This document shows, one piece after another, positions 6,129 through 7,114 of a DNA stretch of 7,114 nt (position 1 is the stretch's first letter; each line of letters starts with the position of its first letter). A program made the position numbers and the translations under genes. Source of the DNA: Prevotellaceae bacterium (GTDB lineage: Bacteria > Bacteroidota > Bacteroidia > Bacteroidales > UBA932); the NCBI GenBank assembly GCA_031264875.1, contig JAISDK010000283.1, forward strand, positions 1 through 7,114. Direction: 5' to 3'. The notes under the pieces are model-generated. The model was not told the DNA's origin, searched no databases, and saw only the letters and a program-made list of their open reading frames with translations.

Positions 6129-6203
6129 CCATTTATATCTAAAAGTATCATAGACATGGTAAAAAAATGTTGATTGACATGTTTACGGATTTGTTATTTA
6201 TAT

Positions 6204-7114
6204 ATGTATAGAAGAGCTATTTACTGTTTGGCAGTATTTTTATTTTGTATGACAGTATCAAATGTCCAAGCTCAAACCCTGAAAGGCAAAATTACGGATA
6301 ATGAAGGCGCTCCCATCCCCGGTGCAGTAGTATTCATACGCGAAATATCGCAGGGGATAGCTGCGTACAGCAACGGAGAATTTCAAATTGCCCTGAAAGA
6401 AGGCAAATACACCTGTGAATTCAGTTCGTTAGGATACGAAAAAAAGTCGGTTACAGTGATTATCGACAAGCCCTTACAATCGATAACCGTCAGTTTGAAG
6501 GAAAAAGCCTACGAACTGGAGAAAGTTGTTATTTTCGCCCGCAGGGAAGACCCCGCCTATGCCATCATGCGCAAAGCCATTGCCATGGCTCCCCGCTACA
6601 TGCATCAGGTAAAGAGTTATGAATCGGAGATATATCTGAAAGGCAGCCTGAAAGTAAACGACGTGGCGAAATGGATAGAATCGCGGGTCGATGAAGTGAA
6701 AATTGTGAAAGGTTCGCTTCTCCTCATGGAATCGCATAATGAAGTAATATTCACATCGCCCGACAAATACGAACAGAAAGTAACTGCCGTGTCTTCGAGT
6801 TTTCCGAAAGACCTGGTAGATATTTCTCCGATGACACTGGCAACAGTCAACATCTACGCCCCAAGGTTAGGAAAAAGAATGATTTCGCCACTCTCGCCGG
6901 ATGCGATTACATACTATAAATTTGCGCTTGAAGGAAAAACTGACGAAGGCGAACATATAATCAACAAGATACGGGTAAAACCAAAAAAGAACAGTCCGGT
7001 TTTGCTGGACGGGTGGCTGTATATTGTCGGCGGCAGCTGGAATGTGTACAGCATGGACATGAACTTTACCGTATTCGGGATAACCGAGCGGGTTACAGTC
7101 AATTGCAGTGAAAT
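6204..7114 (+). CDS. DUF5686 family outer-membrane protein with carboxypeptidase-regulatory-like domain (3' end outside window)
   Basis: The frame is open from the ATG at 6204 to the window edge (303 codons plus two bases). Residues 1-23 are a type I signal peptide with a likely cut after VQA. Residues 25 to about 105 form a carboxypeptidase-regulatory-like beta-sandwich (LKGKITDNEGAPIPGAVVFI, then GEFQIAL, SSLGYEKKSV), as found at the N-terminus of many Bacteroidota TonB-dependent and surface proteins. From about 112 begins the DUF5686 region: EDPAYAIMRKAI (115-126), then SYESEIYLKG, then strands such as GWLYIVGGSWNVYSMDMNF. Members are usually around 800 residues and are thought to end in an outer-membrane beta-barrel, so well over half the gene is missing. 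Function is unknown for the family. It is transcribed divergently from the EEP gene. An in-frame TGA at 6171 limits any longer start; ATG 6204 fits the signal peptide. Confidence 0.88.
   Translation, partial: MYRRAIYCLAVFLFCMTVSNVQAQTLKGKITDNEGAPIPGAVVFIREISQGIAAYSNGEFQIALKEGKYTCEFSSLGYEKKSVTVIIDKPLQSITVSLKEKAYELEKVVIFARREDPAYAIMRKAIAMAPRYMHQVKSYESEIYLKGSLKVNDVAKWIESRVDEVKIVKGSLLLMESHNEVIFTSPDKYEQKVTAVSSSFPKDLVDISPMTLATVNIYAPRLGKRMISPLSPDAITYYKFALEGKTDEGEHIINKIRVKPKKNSPVLLDGWLYIVGGSWNVYSMDMNFTVFGITERVTVNCSE

Noticed and set aside
6174..6203. TTGACA followed about 16 bases later by an AT-rich hexamer, like a sigma-70 promoter
   Set aside because: The start site would fall at or after the ATG, and the primary sigma factor of this phylum uses a different consensus.
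6167..6211. 14-residue frame overlapping the DUF5686 start, possible leader peptide
   Set aside because: Too short to support, AT-rich, no regulatory codons and no attenuator hairpin after it.
6474..7102. Three minus-strand open frames of 62 to 87 codons
   Set aside because: All lie antisense to the DUF5686 gene, which has a signal peptide and two recognisable domains in one unbroken frame.

Overview
The window looks like a piece of a Bacteroidota (probably Bacteroidales) chromosome. The evidence is: TAnnTTTG-type -7 promoter elements upstream of two genes; no Shine-Dalgarno sites at the starts; a Bacteroidota-type tyrosine recombinase; a DUF5686-type outer-membrane protein with an N-terminal carboxypeptidase-regulatory-like domain; and a GH3 / serine-hydrolase fusion of a kind seen in this phylum. 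A genus cannot be fixed from this sequence; Dysgonomonadaceae or Porphyromonadaceae-like is only a guess.

Layout, left to right. (1) 1-399, plus strand: the C-terminal catalytic part of a tyrosine recombinase whose 5' part lies outside the window. It is AT-rich (about 31% GC by hand count over 1-360) and looks like the edge of an integrated element extending left. (2) 400-728: a 329-base non-coding stretch with two strong hairpins and one doubtful 35-codon ORF. It separates the recombinase from the convergent genes to its right and is the natural place to look for an attachment site. (3) 4763 down to 729, minus strand: a two-gene operon with a 3-base gap. The first gene is a 1033-residue exported fusion of a NagZ-like GH3 beta-N-acetylglucosaminidase and a penicillin-binding/beta-lactamase-fold serine hydrolase. 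The second is a CAP-domain lipoprotein. (4) 5931 down to 4972, minus strand: an exported endonuclease/exonuclease/phosphatase-fold (EEP) hydrolase with its own promoter. (5) 5932-6203: a divergent promoter region with a heptad-spaced repeat and nested dyads. (6) 6204 to the window end, plus strand: the N-terminal 303 residues of a DUF5686-family envelope protein.

All complete genes encode exported or envelope proteins, so the chromosomal part reads as a cell-envelope neighbourhood. The clearest functional idea is that the GH3 / serine-hydrolase fusion joins in one polypeptide the two steps that Bacillus subtilis performs with separate NagZ and AmiE proteins: removal of GlcNAc from muropeptides, then cleavage of the MurNAc-L-alanine amide. 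The two minus-strand promoters share an unusually similar core and early leader, which suggests related initiation behaviour. I did not see a CRISPR array, RNA gene, insertion sequence or recognisable defence system. The most unusual items are the fusion enzyme, the heptad/dyad block and the element boundary.
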